A stretch of 64,000 nucleotides of DNA from Thermoanaerobaculia bacterium (GCA_022826745.1 JAJDUI010000010.1:186001-250000), one strand, 5' to 3'. Positions 10,118 to 19,621 are shown, counted from the stretch's first letter. Numbers and translations: made by a program. Notes: a model not told the origin generated them from the sequence alone.

Positions 10118-11575
10118 TCACGGGATAAAGCGCCTTACCCGCTCGGGCGCGGGCGGCCTGCTCAGAAGTGAGACGACGACCATCGCCAGGGTGGAGCCGG
10201 CAAAGACGACGGCCACCGGCATGATCCCCGTGCCGCCGACGCTGTAGTCCGGGTTGCCGATGCCGCGCAGGAAGAACCAGGTCCAGAGCGCGATCACCGT
10301 AAGGATGGCGGCCCCGGCCCCCGCCGCCGTGCTCCGCCGCCAGTAGAGCGCCGCCACGACGACCGGCAGCAGGGAGGCGAATCCGGTGAACGACCACACC
10401 GAGAGCGCGAAGATGCTCCGCTCGGCGACCAGGGACAGGAGGAACACCGTCGCCACGACGGCGACGACGAACAGCCTGCCCAGCCGCACCTGACGCGCCT
10501 CGCTCAGATCGCCGCCCCAGCGATAGTGCCTGACGACGTCCTGCGTGAACATCGTGCCCAGGGAAAGCGACTGGGAGTCGAGCGACGACATGATGGCGGC
10601 AAAGACGCCCGCGCCCAGGAGGCCCGCGAGCAGGTCTGGAGCGTACAAGCCGATCATCCGGACGAGCACCGAGTTCGAGGCCGCGCCATCGAGCCCCGGA
10701 AAGTCGATGTTCCCGAACAGGCCGAGCAGCACGCTCGGAATCCACACCACCGCGATGCAGACCGGATACAGCACGACCGGCGCCTTGAAGGTCGCCGCCC
10801 GTTTCGCCGACAGCCAGTGCGCGAAAATGTGGGGAAAGGTCCCCACGGACAGGGGGATCAGCGTGTAGCTGAGCAGCCGCAACGGGTGGACGGCGTCGCC
10901 ACGTACCAGCAGTTCCGGCCGGCTCTCCGCGACACGGTCGAGCGCCGGGCCGACGCCCCCCAGCTTCGTCACGATGAGCACCGCCGTCACCGCCCCGAGC
11001 AGCATGAACATCGCGGTCTGGAACGTGTTCACCCAGGCCGTCCCGCGCAGGCCGCCGCTCGTCACGTAGCCGATCACGACTCCCGACACGAGCAGGCTGC
11101 CGAGCCACGCCGGCGCCGCCCCGTCGGTGATCTGCCCCAGCACGACGCCCCCTCCCATCACGCCGATCAGGAGGTACGGCAGGAGCAGCAGAACGAGCAC
11201 AACGAAGAGCAGCAGGCCGACTCCGTCCGAGCCCCACCGCGCCCGCACGAACTGCACCTGGGTCAGCAGCCCGAGGCGGCTCCCCACCGCCCAGACCCGC
11301 GTGCCGACGAAGAAGAAGACGATCGGCACCATCAGGGCGGACGACGACGCCATCAACGAGAAGACGCCGATGCCGATCCGGTAGGACTCCGCCGAAGCGC
11401 CGAGCAGGGCGAACGAGGTCATGTGCGTGCCGAAGAGGGTCATCAGCAGCACGAACGGGCCGATCGTCCGGCCGGCGACGAAGAAATCCTCGCCGGTTGC
11501 GGCCAGCCGCCGGTTGCTCCAGACGCCGATCAGCAGCACCGCCGCGAGGTAGGCGAAGATCACGGCGAGCGTCAT
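10118..11575 (-). CDS. Sodium:solute symporter family transporter
   Basis: A 485-aa integral membrane protein with about 13 hydrophobic helices. It starts LAVIFAYLAAVLLIGVWSNR and includes the SSS-like segments GTHMTSFALLGASAESYRIG and GGLRGTAWVNTFQTAMFMLL, which match the sodium:solute symporter (SSF) fold. It ends in a short basic cytoplasmic tail. Its start overlaps the stop of the small gene 11572-11823 by 4 bases. Small DUF3311-type membrane proteins are commonly encoded just upstream of SSS transporters, so the two probably work together. The substrate is unknown; no periplasmic binding protein or catabolic gene in the immediate neighbourhood points to one. Confidence 0.88.
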   Translation of the reverse strand: MTLAVIFAYLAAVLLIGVWSNRRLAATGEDFFVAGRTIGPFVLLMTLFGTHMTSFALLGASAESYRIGIGVFSLMASSSALMVPIVFFFVGTRVWAVGSRLGLLTQVQFVRARWGSDGVGLLLFVVLVLLLLPYLLIGVMGGGVVLGQITDGAAPAWLGSLLVSGVVIGYVTSGGLRGTAWVNTFQTAMFMLLGAVTAVLIVTKLGGVGPALDRVAESRPELLVRGDAVHPLRLLSYTLIPLSVGTFPHIFAHWLSAKRAATFKAPVVLYPVCIAVVWIPSVLLGLFGNIDFPGLDGAASNSVLVRMIGLYAPDLLAGLLGAGVFAAIMSSLDSQSLSLGTMFTQDVVRHYRWGGDLSEARQVRLGRLFVVAVVATVFLLSLVAERSIFALSVWSFTGFASLLPVVVAALYWRRSTAAGAGAAILTVIALWTWFFLRGIGNPDYSVGGTGIMPVAVVFAGSTLAMVVVSLLSRPPAPERVRRFIP

Positions 11576-11823
11576 CGCGTCTCACCTCCTTCGGCGCCGT
11601 CCCTGTCCGCGGCCAGTTTCTCGAGCGCGTCGCCGGGCCAGGCGACCCGGACCAGCCGCCACATGACAAGCACCACCGCCGCCGAGAACAGGATGTGGTA
11701 CGTCAATCCGACCGGCAGGCCCAGGAGCCGGTTCGGGTCGTCCCAGAGCCAGAGGTCGTTGTGCAGCAGGTACAGCGCCGGCAGCGCCGCGTAGGCCGTG
11801 ACTCGGGCCGCTCGTGCCGCCAT
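11572..11823 (-). CDS. Small DUF3311-like membrane protein, symporter partner
   Basis: An 83-aa protein from ATG 11823 with two hydrophobic segments: VTAYAALPALYLL near residues 8-20 and YHILFSAAVVLVMWRLVRV near 45-63. The intervening LWLWDDPNRLLGLPVGLTYH resembles the conserved core of DUF3311/YhdT-like accessory proteins (HND-WFWDD...PIGL-YH). Its TGA overlaps the symporter ATG in an ATGA arrangement (11572-11575), so translation is coupled. The family is recalled from pattern only. Alternative starts further upstream would run into the flavoprotein gene. Confidence 0.7.
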   Translation of the reverse strand: MAARAARVTAYAALPALYLLHNDLWLWDDPNRLLGLPVGLTYHILFSAAVVLVMWRLVRVAWPGDALEKLAADRDGAEGGETR

Positions 11824-11843
11824 GGATCCGCTCGGAGGGTTGC

Positions 11844-13136
11844 TCAGGAGGCCTGGAGCGGCTCCGCGGCGGCTGCCGCGCGGGCACGCGCCGCCTTCCC
11901 GCCGCCAGCGGCCGCGAAGGTCGCCATGTCCTCGAACATCGACGTGAAGTCGAGTTCGAACACGTCGCCGATCAGGATGCGCGTGACCTTGCTCTGGTGT
12001 TGCGGGTAGAGCCGCAGGAACGCGCCGACACTGAAGTTCCGGTCGTAGAAGACGTTGACCAGTTGCCGCACCGCCTCGACGCCGCGCATCAGCAGCGGCT
12101 GAAACGCGCCCAGGCGTTCGCCGGAGAGGTCGTCCGCGGCAATCGCCCCGATCGAGGCTTCGGCAGCCATCTCGCCCGACTTGAGCGCAAGGAAGACGCC
12201 CGACGAGTAGACCGGGTCGATGAAGGAGAACGCATCGCCGATCGCGATCCAGCCGTCGCCCGCCATCTTCTCGATCCGGTAGGAGAAGTCCTTCATCACG
12301 GACACCGGGCGGCACTGGCGGGCAGGCGCGATGCGCCGTTCGATCTCGGCGCAGTTCCCGACCTCCTCGAAGAAGATCTCGTGCGGCCTGCCCTCGCGGT
12401 TGCGGATCAGACCGTCCATCGGTCCGACGACCCCGACGCTCACGACGTCCCCGGCGAGCGGGATGTACCAGAACCAGTTCTCGCCGGACGTCGTGTGCAG
12501 GATGAGCGTGGCCCCTTCGTCCTTCCCCTCATCCCGGAGCGCGCCCCGGAAGTGCGTGTAGATCGAGGCGTGGCGCAGGCCGTAGTCGACGCGGCCCAGG
12601 TCGAGTTTCCGGGCCAGGAGGGCGCTCTGTCCGGTAGCGTCGATGACGACCCGGCTGGCGAGCTCGACCGGCCCACCGTTGCCGACCGCGGTCGCGCGCA
12701 CGCCGACCGCCCGGCCGTCCTCTAACAGCACGTCGCGAACGTTGACGCCGCGATGGACTTCCGCCCCCTGTTCGGCCGCCGTGTCCATCAGCAGTTCGTC
12801 GAACTCGGAACGGCGCACCTGCCAGGTACGGGCGCTGTCGTCCCCCGGCCGTTCCTTCTCGAAGTAGAACGGCATGGACGCCTTGCCGGTCTTCGTGAAG
12901 AACTGGACGGAGTGCTTCTCCACGAAGTGGCTCTCCTGCATCGCGCGAAGCGCGCCCATCTTCTCGAACACGCCGTGGGTATCCGGCATCAGCGACTCGC
13001 CGATCTTGAAGACGGGCACGGCCTCGCGCTCGAGCAGCAACGTGCGCAGGCCGCCGCGCGCGGCGATCGCCGCCGCCGCCGAGCCGCCCGGGCCGCCGCC
13101 GATCACGATCACATCGTAGGAGGACTCGGCGAACAC
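11844..13136 (-). CDS. FAD-dependent oxidoreductase, flavin-dependent halogenase-like
   Basis: A 430-aa flavoprotein. The N-terminal FAD-binding motif is VIGGGPGGSAAAAIA (about 11-25), followed by FKIGESLMP. The second FAD motif is GDGWIAIGDAFSFIDPVYSSG. The sequence NWFWYIPLAGD contains W221-x-W223-x-I-P, the motif used to recognise flavin-dependent halogenases. FVEKHSVQFF places Lys74 where CmlS/CndH-type halogenases have their active-site lysine. Geranylgeranyl-reductase-like relatives share much of this fold, so halogenation is a possibility rather than a conclusion. GTG 13136 is preferred because TAGACT lies exactly 7 bases upstream; the frame stays open to 13196. The DUF3311-like gene follows after 20 bases. 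Confidence 0.78.
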   Translation of the reverse strand: MFAESSYDVIVIGGGPGGSAAAAIAARGGLRTLLLEREAVPVFKIGESLMPDTHGVFEKMGALRAMQESHFVEKHSVQFFTKTGKASMPFYFEKERPGDDSARTWQVRRSEFDELLMDTAAEQGAEVHRGVNVRDVLLEDGRAVGVRATAVGNGGPVELASRVVIDATGQSALLARKLDLGRVDYGLRHASIYTHFRGALRDEGKDEGATLILHTTSGENWFWYIPLAGDVVSVGVVGPMDGLIRNREGRPHEIFFEEVGNCAEIERRIAPARQCRPVSVMKDFSYRIEKMAGDGWIAIGDAFSFIDPVYSSGVFLALKSGEMAAEASIGAIAADDLSGERLGAFQPLLMRGVEAVRQLVNVFYDRNFSVGAFLRLYPQHQSKVTRILIGDVFELDFTSMFEDMATFAAAGGGKAARARAAAAAEPLQAS

Positions 13137-13143
13137 GGCCGGG

Positions 13144-13149
13144 AGTCTA
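13144..13149 (-). promoter_or_regulatory. Candidate -10 element (TAGACT) for the flavoprotein gene, leaderless
   Basis: TAGACT on the minus strand is followed by exactly 7 bases and then GTG 13136. Transcription would begin at or next to the start codon. There is no Shine-Dalgarno. The other member of the divergent pair, the TonB receptor gene at 13293, instead has a GAGAGGAA-like ribosome site. Confidence 0.4.
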
Positions 13150-13292
13150 CGGCAGGCGAACGATGGCGGCCAGCAGCAACCCGGGGACCCTCCCATCCGT
13201 ACTTGCGCTTGGTGTAGCCTGAATCTTCACTCGCCGTTGCGCCCTCGATGGTCCGAGTGCGCCGCGTCCGTAGCTTGAGAGGAACCTTCACG

Positions 13293-15686
13293 ATGCCTTC
13301 GACCCCCGCCCCCATCCTGACCCTCCTCGTTCCCCTGGCGCTCGTTGCCGGTGCCGCGACCGCCCAGGATCCCGATGAGCCGGAAGCCGCCGTCGCCGAC
13401 GAGATCACGGTAACGGCCCAGCGCGTCGAGGAGGCGATCCAGGACGTGCCGATCTCCATCGTCACCCGGTCGGGCGAAGAGCTCGAACAACAGGCGATCA
13501 TCGACGTGCAGGCGCTTGCCGAGGCCTCCCCCGGCGTCGTGATCTCCGGCCAGAGCCCGACGACGGGCGAAGTCGCCATCATCATTCGCGGCATCGGCTC
13601 CAGCACGCTCGGCATCGGCTCCGAGCCGACGGTCGGCTACTATGTGGACGGCGTCTACATGCCGCGGCCGCAGGCGGCGGTCAATCCCTTCCTGGACCTG
13701 GAGCGGGTCGAGATCCTGCGCGGTCCCCAGGGCACGCTCTGGGGGCGGAACTCCACCGCCGGCGCCGTGAACGTCGTCACGCGGGCGCCCGAGGGGCAGT
13801 TCCACGGCCGCCTGTTCACTTCGCTTTCCGAGTACGACTCGAGCGAGTCGGCCGAAGGCCGCCGCTACGGCATGTCGCTCACGGGTCCGGTCTCGAGCAA
13901 GGTCTGGGGCCGCTTCACCGGGGCCACGGCGCAGGTCGAGGATCCGACATACAACGACTTCCTTGGCGCGGGCCCCGACAACTTCGACGGCGTCACCCTC
14001 CGGGGTTCGCTGACGTTCCTGCCCTCCGACTCGCTGACCTTCACGATCCGCGCCGACAGCACGGACGACGACGCGCACGCGAACTTCCCGTTCAAGCCGT
14101 TCGACGTATCGCCGTACAGCACGGTGGGAACACTGAACCGGTTCTACGGCTTCTCCGATCCGGACGACATCCACCGCATCTCCACCGACACCACGCCCTT
14201 GTCCACGTACGAGGAGTCCGGCTTCTCGCTGACCGTGAACAAGGCGATGGGCAGCGGCACGAGCTTTACCTCCATCAGCAGTGTGCGCTCGTTCGATTCG
14301 GCCCGCGACACGGACATCGACGGTTCGCCCAACGCCCTCATCACCAACTCCGGCACGTTCGATTCCGAATGGTGGTCGCAGGAGTTCCAGCTTCACGGCG
14401 CCAACGAGCGCGCCAACTGGGTGGCCGGGGCGTACGCCTTCAACGAAGAGAGCGGCTCGCAGGTCAACAACATCACCGACCTCGCCCTGCTCCAGGTCTG
14501 GCTGTTCGCGAACAGTCCGCAGACGTTCCTGTTCGACCCGACGACCTACTGTTCCCTCGGCTTCCTGGCGCCGCCGTTCCTGTGCGGACCGAACTACTAC
14601 AACGCGGTCGCACCCTTCATCGGGCTTTCGCTGCCGGGAACTCGGACTCCGCTGCCGTTCGAAACGAACCTCGACTCGTCGCTCTACGCCGCGTACGGCC
14701 AGATCGACTGGCATCTGAGCGACCGGGTCAGCCTGACCACGGGCGCCCGCTACACCGCCGACGAGAAGGACCACGACCAGGCCGCGCTCAACTTCCAGAC
14801 GTTCATGCCGGAACTCCAGCAACTGAGCGACAGCTGGAGCGCGCTGACTCCCAAGCTGGGCCTCGAGGTGCGTCCGGCCGACAACGTGATGCTCTACGGC
14901 GCGGTGACGGCCGGCTACAAGAGCGGTGGCTACAACTCGCTCTCGCTGCAACCGGCCTTCGACGAGGAAACGGTGACGAGCTACGAGGTCGGCGTCAAGA
15001 CCTCCCTGGCCGACCGGAAGGTGCGGATCAACGCAGCCGCCTTCCACTACGACTACGACGATCTGCAGGTGTCCGTGCTCTACCCTGATCGCTCGGTCGT
15101 CGAGAACGCGGCCAACGCCCGGATTCAGGGCCTCGACTTCGAACTCTCCGTGCGTCCGAACCGGCAGTTCTCCTTCGACGTTTCGTTCGAGTACCTCGAC
15201 GACGAGTTCACCGACTTCACGTCGCTCGATCCCGTGCTCCAGGCGGAGTTCGTCGAGGGGCTGCTGGCCGCGGGCCTGATCGATCCCGCCCAGGTGCTTC
15301 AGGGCGGCGGCGGCGCCCTCCCGATTCCGCCCACGGACCTCTCCGGCAACGGACTGCCGCGAGCGCCCGACTTCTCGGCGACGGCGTCACTCCAGTACAC
15401 GTTCGACCTCGGCAGCAGCGGTTCGCTGATCGCCCGCGGCGACTACCAGTACACGGACGACGTCGCCTTCGACTCCTTCGAGCGCTTCGTCCAGCCTTCC
15501 TACGGACTGCTCCACGCCCAACTGCGCTGGACCTCGGCGCAGGGACGGATGTTCCTGGCGGCGTACGGCCGGAACCTCGGCGACGAGGAGTACCGGCTCA
15601 GCCAGTTCTTCGTGAACTACACCGGATCGCTGGCGGTCTGGGCGCCTCCGGCGGAGGTCGGCCTGCAGCTCGGCTTCGACTTCTGA
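13293..15686 (+). CDS. TonB-dependent outer-membrane receptor
   Basis: A 797-aa outer-membrane ligand-gated channel that relies on TonB-ExbBD energy. The signal peptide is TLLVPLALVAGAATAQ. A plug domain follows at about 35-160 (DEITVTAQRVEEAIQDVPIS, IIIRGIGSS, EILRGPQGTLWGRNSTAGAV). The long beta-barrel ends in EVGLQLGFDF, with the C-terminal phenylalanine needed for outer-membrane assembly. The plug is of the 'iron complex/other substrate' type with VTAQR. The start is ATG 13293 with GAGAGGAAC upstream. The gene converges with the HemW-like gene (7-base gap). No ligand-specific gene sits next to it; the partial haem theme of its neighbour is only suggestive. Confidence 0.92.
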   Translation: MPSTPAPILTLLVPLALVAGAATAQDPDEPEAAVADEITVTAQRVEEAIQDVPISIVTRSGEELEQQAIIDVQALAEASPGVVISGQSPTTGEVAIIIRGIGSSTLGIGSEPTVGYYVDGVYMPRPQAAVNPFLDLERVEILRGPQGTLWGRNSTAGAVNVVTRAPEGQFHGRLFTSLSEYDSSESAEGRRYGMSLTGPVSSKVWGRFTGATAQVEDPTYNDFLGAGPDNFDGVTLRGSLTFLPSDSLTFTIRADSTDDDAHANFPFKPFDVSPYSTVGTLNRFYGFSDPDDIHRISTDTTPLSTYEESGFSLTVNKAMGSGTSFTSISSVRSFDSARDTDIDGSPNALITNSGTFDSEWWSQEFQLHGANERANWVAGAYAFNEESGSQVNNITDLALLQVWLFANSPQTFLFDPTTYCSLGFLAPPFLCGPNYYNAVAPFIGLSLPGTRTPLPFETNLDSSLYAAYGQIDWHLSDRVSLTTGARYTADEKDHDQAALNFQTFMPELQQLSDSWSALTPKLGLEVRPADNVMLYGAVTAGYKSGGYNSLSLQPAFDEETVTSYEVGVKTSLADRKVRINAAAFHYDYDDLQVSVLYPDRSVVENAANARIQGLDFELSVRPNRQFSFDVSFEYLDDEFTDFTSLDPVLQAEFVEGLLAAGLIDPAQVLQGGGGALPIPPTDLSGNGLPRAPDFSATASLQYTFDLGSSGSLIARGDYQYTDDVAFDSFERFVQPSYGLLHAQLRWTSAQGRMFLAAYGRNLGDEEYRLSQFFVNYTGSLAVWAPPAEVGLQLGFDF

Positions 15687-15693
15687 GGCGAGA

Positions 15694-17073
15694 TCAGGTG
15701 TAGCGCGCGCCGCGGTACTGCTCGTCGTAGAACCGCGGCAGCAACTGGTCGACGCGCAGGACCCCTCCCGCGCTAAGGTCGACCCGGTCCGGGCCGACCG
15801 TGGCCAGCCCCTGCTCGACCAGGCTGCCGAAGGCCTCGGCGTAGTCCTCGACCACGTCGACGCCGAACTTCCGCTCGAAGGCGCCGCGCTCGAGCCAGCC
15901 CCGCTTCAACTGGAGGATGAGCTCCCGGGTCAGCCGCTCGCGCTCCGTGGTGACCAGAGCCCGGCGCGTGGCCAGACCGCCGGCGTCGATCGCCGCCAGA
16001 TAGCCGTCCCAGCGGTCGTGGTTCTGTATGTGGACACCGCCCATGTGGCCGAACGACGACACGCCGATCGGGATCATGTCGGCGCCGCTCCACACCTCCC
16101 GGGCGTAGACGAACTTGCAGCCCCGGTCACGCCTCATCATCGTGTAGGCGCTCCAGCGCTCGAAGCCGGCACGTTCGAACTGCTCGAAGGCGTATGCGTG
16201 CCACCCCCGCTTCGTGCGCCAGTCGGCGAACGGCGGCACGTCCTCCTCGCCGCGCAGCTTGGCCTTCGAGTAGACCGTGTTGAAGGGCAGTTCCATCTGG
16301 TAGAGAGTGATCGAGTCCGGGTCGTACTCGATCGTCAGGTCCACCGTCCGCTTCCAGCTCTCCCAGGTCTCGCCGACCATGCCGGCGATCAGGTCGACGT
16401 TCAGTTGCCGGAACTCCTGGGCGCGGATCCAGTCGCGCACCCGGTAGATCTCCTTCGACACGTGGGCGCGGCCATTCTCCTGCAGGATCCCGTCGTCGAA
16501 GTTCTCGACGCCGAGACTCAGCCGGGTGACGCCGATGCTCCGGATCGCCTCCAGCTTGGACTGGGTCAGCGTCCCCGGCTCGCACTCGAAGGCCACTTCC
16601 TCGGCGCCGTCCCAGGAAATCACGCCCTGGAGACGCTCGGCCAGCGGAATCAACTGCTTGGCGGCGATGTAGGACGGGGTGCCTCCGCCGAAGTAGACGA
16701 AGTCGAGGCTCCGGCCCCTGACCGCCGCTCGCTCCGCGTAGCGCTCCAGCTCGAGGCCCAGGGCGTCGAGGTAGCGGCCGATCTGCTCGTGGTTCTTGTC
16801 GATGTAGACGCGGAAATAGCAGAACTTGCAACGCTTCCGGCAGAACGGAATGTGGATGTAGAGGCCGAGCGAGGTGTCGGCGCCGGGCGCGCGGTCGAGC
16901 GTGGCGAAGGCTTCCGGGACCGCGGCCTCGTTCCACGCCGAATACGGCGGGTAGTTCGAGACGAAGACGGAACCGATGTCCGTCGCTTCGAGGTCGAGAA
17001 GGCCGGTCGCCGGCTCAGCCCTGACCGGCTCGGCCACGCTCCTCCCGTCGCTCCGTGGCGCCGCTTCGTTCAT
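15694..17073 (-). CDS. Radical SAM protein, HemW/coproporphyrinogen-oxidase-like
   Basis: A 459-aa cytoplasmic radical SAM enzyme. YIHIPFCRKRCKFCYF holds the C78-x3-C82-x2-C85 cluster motif typical of HemN/HemW relatives. FVYFGGGTPSY is the GGGTPS SAM-binding element, and RLSLGVENFDDGILQENGR matches the conserved HemW block. The C-terminal region (from about residue 370) has the winged-helix-like HemN_C pattern. A 70-residue N-terminal extension precedes the radical SAM core. HemW-type proteins are haem chaperones and HutW-type relatives degrade haem; the sequence alone does not decide. The start is ATG 17073 with AAGGAAG upstream. The PQQ-propeller gene ends 11 bases upstream, which suggests an operon. 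Confidence 0.82.
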   Translation of the reverse strand: MNEAAPRSDGRSVAEPVRAEPATGLLDLEATDIGSVFVSNYPPYSAWNEAAVPEAFATLDRAPGADTSLGLYIHIPFCRKRCKFCYFRVYIDKNHEQIGRYLDALGLELERYAERAAVRGRSLDFVYFGGGTPSYIAAKQLIPLAERLQGVISWDGAEEVAFECEPGTLTQSKLEAIRSIGVTRLSLGVENFDDGILQENGRAHVSKEIYRVRDWIRAQEFRQLNVDLIAGMVGETWESWKRTVDLTIEYDPDSITLYQMELPFNTVYSKAKLRGEEDVPPFADWRTKRGWHAYAFEQFERAGFERWSAYTMMRRDRGCKFVYAREVWSGADMIPIGVSSFGHMGGVHIQNHDRWDGYLAAIDAGGLATRRALVTTERERLTRELILQLKRGWLERGAFERKFGVDVVEDYAEAFGSLVEQGLATVGPDRVDLSAGGVLRVDQLLPRFYDEQYRGARYT

Positions 17074-17084
17074 CCCGCGCTTCC

Positions 17085-18314
17085 TTACCCGAAGCAGTAC
17101 AGGATGCCGTCCAGACTGCCGATCACGAGCCGCTCGGAGGCCACGGCGGGAGACGCCATGATCGCCGAACCGGTATCGAACTCCCAGACCGGGTCTCCCG
17201 TCGCCTTGTCGAGCGCGAGCAGCGGGCCGCGCTTGGAGCCCAGGAAGACCCGATCGCCCACGATCACCGGCGAGGAGTCGAGCCGCGCGCCGCTGTTCCA
17301 CTCCCACTTCCGCTCGCCGGTCCGCGGATCCAGGGCGTGGACGATCTTGTCCCGCCCGCCGATCACGACGATCTCGTCGTCGGCCGCGGCCGAGGCGTAG
17401 AAGGGGAACTTCCGGATCTCGTGCTCGTAGGCCCAGGCGACCTGGCGTTTCGCGAGGTCGATGCCCAGGACTTCGTTCTCGTAGGTGGCGACGTACGCCA
17501 TGTCGCCGACCACCGCCGGGCTCGAAGCCGCCTGTCCGCGAAGGTCGATCTTCTGAACCGTCTCCCCCGTCTCGATGTCGATCAGCCACATGAAACCGTC
17601 GCAGCCGGAGACGGTCGTCAGTCCGTCAGCCACGGCGGGTGTGCCGTGGACGTAGCCGTCCGTCTCCACCTGCCACACCTTCTCGCCGCTCGCCCGATCG
17701 AGGCAGTAGAGGGAGTTGTCGTAGGAGCCGACCAGCAACCGGTCCTCGTGGAGCGACACGCCGGCGAAGATCTCGCCAAGCGTCTCGAACTTCCACTTCT
17801 GCTCGCCGCTGCCGGCGTCCAGGGCGTAGACGTAGCCGTACTCGTCGCCGACGTAGACCACGTCGTCGAATACGGACACGGGCGCCTTGATCGGCGTGCC
17901 GGCGTCGAACCGCCAGAGCTCCCTGCCCTCGGCAAGGGTCAAGGCGTACACACGGCCCTCGTAGTCGCCGAAGTAGACGACGCCGCCGACGATTGCCGCC
18001 GTGCCCTCGATCTCGCTCTCCGTGTCGAAGGTCCACAGCAGCTTCGGTTCGTCGGGCAGCGTCGTGCCGGCAACGCCGGTGCCGAGCAGGTTGCCCCGGA
18101 ACACCGGCCAGGCGTCGGCGGACGGCCGGAACAGGTCGTTCTTCCCAGCCGGATCCGGATTCGCGCCGTCTCCGGCCTTCGCTACGGTTCCGGCGGCCAC
18201 GAGTCCGAAAAGCAGCAGCACCGCGACCGCCGCCAGATTCTCCAACGGCCGCGGAAGCGCCCGTTTCACCGCTTTGCGGCGCCGGCGGTTTCGAAGCTGA
18301 ACGAACTTCAACAT
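17085..18314 (-). CDS. PQQ-like beta-propeller repeat protein (BamB-like), membrane-anchored
   Basis: A 409-aa protein with a basic N-terminus (RNRRRRKAVKR), one membrane segment at about 26-44 (LENLAAVAVLLLFGLVAAGT), then seven to eight blades. The blades show the repeated pattern 'V-Y-x-G-(x)-YVYALDAGSGEQKWKFE', as in GRVYALTLAEGRELWRFDAG, YVYALDAGSGEQKWKFE and LLALDKATGDPVWEFDTG. These are PQQ_2/BamB-type repeats; quinoprotein dehydrogenase catalytic residues are not evident. It probably sits on the periplasmic face as a scaffold or binding protein. It is the first of three such genes within 6 kb on this strand and ends 11 bases before the radical SAM gene. Confidence 0.85.
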   Translation of the reverse strand: MLKFVQLRNRRRRKAVKRALPRPLENLAAVAVLLLFGLVAAGTVAKAGDGANPDPAGKNDLFRPSADAWPVFRGNLLGTGVAGTTLPDEPKLLWTFDTESEIEGTAAIVGGVVYFGDYEGRVYALTLAEGRELWRFDAGTPIKAPVSVFDDVVYVGDEYGYVYALDAGSGEQKWKFETLGEIFAGVSLHEDRLLVGSYDNSLYCLDRASGEKVWQVETDGYVHGTPAVADGLTTVSGCDGFMWLIDIETGETVQKIDLRGQAASSPAVVGDMAYVATYENEVLGIDLAKRQVAWAYEHEIRKFPFYASAAADDEIVVIGGRDKIVHALDPRTGERKWEWNSGARLDSSPVIVGDRVFLGSKRGPLLALDKATGDPVWEFDTGSAIMASPAVASERLVIGSLDGILYCFG

Positions 18315-18366
18315 GGCAGTTACGAGGACAGTGATCGGCGGCTCGAGGCGAACGGTTCCGTACCCG

Positions 18367-19599
18367 TCAGAACGCTGCCTCGTAGAGGCTCAGCATATCG
18401 GAGGCAGTCACGGCGCGCGGATTGAACTGAGCCGTCCACTGCTTGGACGCCTGGGTCGCCAGCACCTCGAGATCCCCCTCTTCGACCCCCAGATCCCGCA
18501 GGCGCCCTGCCACTCCGGCGCTGCGGCGAAGACCGGTCCAGGAATCGGCAAGCCGCGTGCTCGCTGACCCGTCATGCGTTCCTTCGCCGCCGAGCAGGCG
18601 GACGAGGCCCCTGTAGCCCGTGTCGCCGGTCTCGCCGTTGTAGCGAACCACGTGATCCAGCATGACGGCAACCGCCACGCCATGCGTGATGTCGTAGCGA
18701 GCGGTCAGCGGATTCGCCAGGCCGTGGGCGGCCCCCAGCATCGACGCCTCGATGGCCGCCCCGGCAAGGTGCGCTCCCAACAGCATGTCGCCCCACGACT
18801 CGTTGATCTCCGCGTCCGTCTTCGGTTCGGGCTTCGGGCCCGCCCGGGAGTCGGCGCACTGAGCCTCGACGACCACTTCGAAGCCGCGCAGAAGCCGGCG
18901 GAAACCCTCCGAAGCGAACATCCGCGAGTAGGGGTTGGCCGCGGTCGCCACGAAGCTCTCCATCGCGTGGGAGAAGGCGTCCAGACCCGTGGCGGCCATG
19001 ACGCGGGGCGGCGCCGTGCGGACGAGTTCCGGATCGAGCAGGGTGGCCAGGAACCGTGCCTTCGGGTCGCCGCAGGCCATCTTGCGGTGGTCGTCCTCGC
19101 GCGAGATGACGGCAAAGGACTGGGACTCGCTGCCGGTGCCCGCCGTGCAGGGAACGCCGACTGAGGGAAGCATCGGCATCGAGGCCTTGCCGAACCCCCA
19201 GTAGTCCTCCATCCGGCCGCCGTTCGTGAACACGAAGTTGGCGCCCTTGGCGCAGTCCATCGCCGAACCGCCACCCAGGCCGATCAGGAAGTCGGCCTCG
19301 TGGACCCGTGCCGCGGACGCCGCCGCCGCCACGTGGCGCTCGCCCGGGTTCTCACCGACGCCGTAGAAGACGGCAAGCTCGAGACCGGCTTCGCGAAGGG
19401 AAACGGAGGCACGATGCACATGGCCGGCAGCGGCGACTCCCGGATCGGTGACCACCAGCACCCGCCGCCCGCCGAGTTCCCGCACGACCTCGCCGATGAG
19501 GTCGATGACGCCGGCGCCGTAGAGCACCCGCCCGGGCGCGGTGTCGATGCTCCACGAGTCGCCCGCTTCGAGCGGTCGCTGGCCTCGCTTGATCGCCAC
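18367..19599 (-). CDS. Iron-containing alcohol dehydrogenase (group III)
   Basis: A 410-aa NAD(P)-dependent dehydrogenase of the Fe-ADH family. GLGGGSAMDCAKG (about 107-119) is the nucleotide-binding GGGS element. AGTGSESQSFAVI follows. Likely metal ligands are Asp207, His211 (GLDAFSHAMES), His292 (GAAHGLANP) and His306 (DITHG). The length equals that of typical family members, which reduce aldehydes or oxidise alcohols or lactaldehyde-like substrates in the cytoplasm. The start is GTG 19599. It sits between PQQ-propeller genes, 22 bases after one and 52 bases before the other, so it may be co-transcribed. The exact substrate is unknown. Confidence 0.9.
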   Translation of the reverse strand: MAIKRGQRPLEAGDSWSIDTAPGRVLYGAGVIDLIGEVVRELGGRRVLVVTDPGVAAAGHVHRASVSLREAGLELAVFYGVGENPGERHVAAAASAARVHEADFLIGLGGGSAMDCAKGANFVFTNGGRMEDYWGFGKASMPMLPSVGVPCTAGTGSESQSFAVISREDDHRKMACGDPKARFLATLLDPELVRTAPPRVMAATGLDAFSHAMESFVATAANPYSRMFASEGFRRLLRGFEVVVEAQCADSRAGPKPEPKTDAEINESWGDMLLGAHLAGAAIEASMLGAAHGLANPLTARYDITHGVAVAVMLDHVVRYNGETGDTGYRGLVRLLGGEGTHDGSASTRLADSWTGLRRSAGVAGRLRDLGVEEGDLEVLATQASKQWTAQFNPRAVTASDMLSLYEAAF

Positions 19600-19621
19600 G
19601 ACCCCGGGTAGCGCGAAGCCC

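Noticed and set aside
10526..11794. 422-codon forward frame opposite the symporter gene
   Set aside because: Translation is rich in H, R, E and Q without domains; the reverse frame is a clear multi-helix symporter.
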